DNA from: Bacteroidota bacterium
Lineage (GTDB): Bacteria > Bacteroidota > Bacteroidia > Flavobacteriales > Flavobacteriaceae
DNA: 7,043 nucleotides
Direction of reading: 5' to 3'
NCBI GenBank assembly: GCA_021793135.1
Contig: JAJYTI010000115.1
Location: 1-7,043 of the forward strand
Within the stretch, counting starts at the first letter, position 1. Every line of letters starts with the position of its first letter. Of this stretch, positions 6,243 to 7,043 are shown piece after piece. The position numbers and the translations under genes were made by a program. Under the pieces are notes generated by a model, which searched no databases, was not told where the DNA came from, and was given only the letters and a program-made list of their open reading frames with translations.

Positions 6243-6306
6243 TAAAACTAACAGCCATGTAAATTCTATTTAACCAAAAATTAACAGCTATTACTGTGTA
6301 CATATG

Positions 6307-6314
6307 TAATTTTG
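6307..6314 (+). promoter_or_regulatory. -7 box (TAATTTTG) for the lipoprotein gene
   Basis: This is an exact TAnnTTTG match, identical in all eight bases to the box at 3547-3554. It lies 21 nt before the ATG at 6336, so the leader would be about 15 nt. A TTAACA at 6281-6286 is at a tolerable distance for a degenerate -33 element, but it lacks the G. Confidence 0.45.
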
Positions 6315-6335
6315 CAACATCAATCATATATATCT

Positions 6336-7043
6336 ATGTTTAATAGAACAACTCCCTATATTTTATTTTTTTTCGCTATACTACTCCAAGCTTGTCAATC
6401 TGAAAATCCTAAAAAAGACACTTGGTTTGTAGGTAAGATAGACAATCCTAGATGGGATTATGTGATTATAAAACATAAACGCTTTGTATTGGATACCGTT
6501 CCACTTGATGAGAACAATTTTTTTCATTATAAATTCTCATCTCCAGTAAAAGAAGGGATGTATACCTTTATACATGACGACACACATCCTTTTTACATTG
6601 CTCAAGGCGATAGTTTATTATTATTAGCCAATACTTTAGATTTTGAGGCCTCTATTTACTACACAAACGATCATGCCGAAGAGAACAACTTATTGATGGG
6701 ATTAAATCATCGATTAAAAAATGATAATTTTTATTGGGCAGAGCTTTCAGAATTTACACCAGAAGAATTTGAAGAGAAATTAATAGAAAGAGAAAAAGAA
6801 AATCAAAAACTTTTAGATAACTTCAGAGAACAACATCCCAATGCTACAAAATTATTTTTAAGAATTGCAAGAGGGATTATTGAACAAGACACATACCTAA
6901 ACAAGGAACGTTATATATATGCACATAGGGTTAATGAATTAAACTCCGACCCTATTCCTGATGAATTCTTTGCCTATAGAAAGAAAATAAATTTCAAAAA
7001 GGATACTATGGAGGTTTATTATCCATATTACAGATTCCTGCAT
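6336..7043 (+). CDS. lipoprotein, N-terminal part (3' end outside the window); possibly a thioredoxin-like/TlpA family member
   Basis: The frame is open from the ATG at 6336 to the last base, 236 codons with no stop. Residues 1-20 are a lipoprotein signal peptide: NR near the start, a hydrophobic YILFFFAILL, and the lipobox LQAC with the lipidated cysteine at 20. The mature part begins with a beta-rich segment (about 29-100: VGKIDNPRWDYVIIK, then LDTVPLDENNFFHYKF, GMYTF, FYIAQGDSLLLLANTLDF). It continues into a helical segment with YYTNDHAEENNLL and a charged helix at about 137-165 (EEFEEKLIEREKENQKLLDN). This order resembles the N-terminal DUF4369-like domain of Bacteroidota lipoproteins that carry a C-terminal AhpC/TSA thioredoxin domain with a CxxC site. 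That domain would lie beyond the window, so the family assignment is an inference. The protein should be anchored in the outer membrane or on the periplasmic side of the envelope. Confidence 0.82.
   Translation, partial: MFNRTTPYILFFFAILLQACQSENPKKDTWFVGKIDNPRWDYVIIKHKRFVLDTVPLDENNFFHYKFSSPVKEGMYTFIHDDTHPFYIAQGDSLLLLANTLDFEASIYYTNDHAEENNLLMGLNHRLKNDNFYWAELSEFTPEEFEEKLIEREKENQKLLDNFREQHPNATKLFLRIARGIIEQDTYLNKERYIYAHRVNELNSDPIPDEFFAYRKKINFKKDTMEVYYPYYRFLH

Noticed and set aside
6061..6327. Minus-strand open frame of 88 codons overlapping the ABC-F start and running into the lipoprotein promoter region
   Set aside because: It overlaps the Walker A region of the ABC-F gene in another frame and lacks any family-like sequence.
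1..7043. Search by eye for CRISPR repeats, tRNA or rRNA, insertion-sequence ends and long direct repeats
   Set aside because: None was seen. Repeated short motifs are limited to AT-rich strings and promoter-like boxes.

Overview
The window is AT-rich DNA that reads like a member of the Bacteroidota, most probably a Flavobacteriaceae-type bacterium. The evidence is the gene content (a Bacteroidota-style RmuC, a secreted FAS1 protein, a POTRA/beta-barrel outer-membrane protein, a DUF2007 protein and a YbiT-like ABC-F ATPase), the almost exclusive use of ATG starts with A-rich leaders instead of Shine-Dalgarno sites, and TAnnTTTG-type -7 boxes before several genes. No tRNA, rRNA, CRISPR array, insertion sequence or phage gene is visible. 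The content looks chromosomal and mostly housekeeping or cell-envelope.

Layout. The 3' part of rmuC enters from the left edge on the + strand (1-813). It converges, with a 4-bp gap, on a minus-strand pair: a secreted FAS1-domain protein (818-1396) and, upstream of it, a 620-residue outer-membrane beta-barrel protein (1492-3354). A 237-bp divergent intergenic region follows. Next comes a + strand two-gene unit: an unrecognised protein with two membrane helices (3592-4308) and a small DUF2007 protein (4320-4568). This unit converges, with a 3-bp gap, on a minus-strand ABC-F gene (4572-6193). A second divergent intergenic region (6194-6335) leads to a + strand lipoprotein gene (6336 onward) cut by the right edge.

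The ABC-F gene is the main point of interest. Its reading frame is broken once, at about 5400-5413, in the linker between the two ATPase domains. Both halves are otherwise intact, and adding one base restores a 540-codon protein. Independently, the protein is asymmetric. ABC1 has a good Walker A but no LSGGE signature. ABC2 has a perfect LSGGEK signature but no Walker A lysine. In a head-to-tail sandwich this predicts one complete and one degenerate ATP site. A bulged hairpin of about 14 bp lies just downstream of the premature stop.

The genes do not form one pathway. The FAS1 and barrel proteins both carry export signals and may be co-transcribed. The two-membrane-helix protein and the DUF2007 protein are very likely an operon of unknown function. 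I see no convincing new multi-gene system here.
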